From Pseudomonadota bacterium (GTDB lineage: Bacteria; Pseudomonadota; Gammaproteobacteria; Xanthomonadales; Rhodanobacteraceae), in assembly GCA_018240565.1 (NCBI GenBank), contig JAFEFO010000022.1, positions 1-64,000 of the forward strand: 64,000 nt of DNA, given 5' to 3'. The position numbers and the translations under genes are program-made. Below, one piece after another: positions 63,990 to 64,000 of this stretch; the stretch's first letter is position 1; every line of letters starts with the position of its first letter. The notes beneath the pieces were generated by a model, which saw only the letters and a list, made by a program, of their open reading frames with translations, had not been told where the DNA came from and ran no database searches.

Positions 63990-64000
63990 TTTCTTGCTCC

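Noticed and set aside
1-64000. CRISPR arrays, rRNA and tRNA genes
   Set aside because: No regularly spaced direct repeats, and no rRNA or complete tRNA structure, were recognised by eye on either strand.

Overview
The window looks like a chromosome segment of a GC-rich gammaproteobacterium in the Xanthomonadales/Lysobacterales, perhaps Rhodanobacteraceae-like. Three features point there: a fused aspartokinase/diaminopimelate decarboxylase, the MurL/MurD2 glutamate-epimerising branch of peptidoglycan synthesis (first known from Xanthomonas), and ManC plus RmlABCD sugar-nucleotide genes next to a secreted repeat protein. The assignment rests on gene content and order only; no rRNA is present.

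Layout. 1-7.7 kb (minus strand): the 5' part of a large secreted DUF11-type repeat protein, then manC-rmlD-rmlC-rmlA-rmlB for GDP-mannose and dTDP-L-rhamnose. 7.8-9.8 kb: a Tat-exported FAD amine oxidase overlapping a small cytochrome c. About 9.9-25.7 kb: a genomic island. Its right end carries three tyrosine recombinases and a small coiled-coil protein in one tightly coupled operon, the arrangement of the ginABCD module of GInt islands. Its cargo is a type I restriction-modification operon with an ImmA/IrrE-DUF4411 pair between hsdS and hsdR, an XRE repressor with two visible palindromic operators, an orphan antitoxin-like protein and a candidate small RNA. 25.8-27.9 kb: ssb, ispB and a small exported protein.

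28-38.8 kb (plus strand): one long efflux operon holding a beta-propeller protein, two TolC-like proteins, two periplasmic adaptors, an RND pump and an ABC transporter. Nearly all genes overlap, except for a 120-bp palindromic element between the ABC permease and ATPase. 38.9-41 kb: a dienelactone hydrolase-like protein, cytochrome c' and cytochrome b561. 41-46.3 kb (minus strand): lysC/lysA fusion-murL-murD2-cytochrome b561, all coupled by short overlaps. The murD2 reading frame contains an in-frame copy of a GC-rich hairpin repeat, which I consider the most striking observation in the window.

46.6-52.7 kb: an Oar-like TonB-dependent receptor, then a two-subunit molybdenum hydroxylase whose large subunit lacks the usual catalytic Gly-Glu motif. 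52.7-57.6 kb: a membrane-anchored proline-rich protein, an EF-G paralogue, a class II DAHP synthase and DsbB. 57.7-64 kb (minus strand): the spc/alpha ribosomal operon end, rplR-rpsE-rpmD-rplO-secY-rpsM-rpsK-rpsD-rpoA-rplQ, closed by a strong terminator. A dispersed short repeat occurs three times (6.6, 38.8 and 58.2 kb). No CRISPR, rRNA or tRNA gene was seen.
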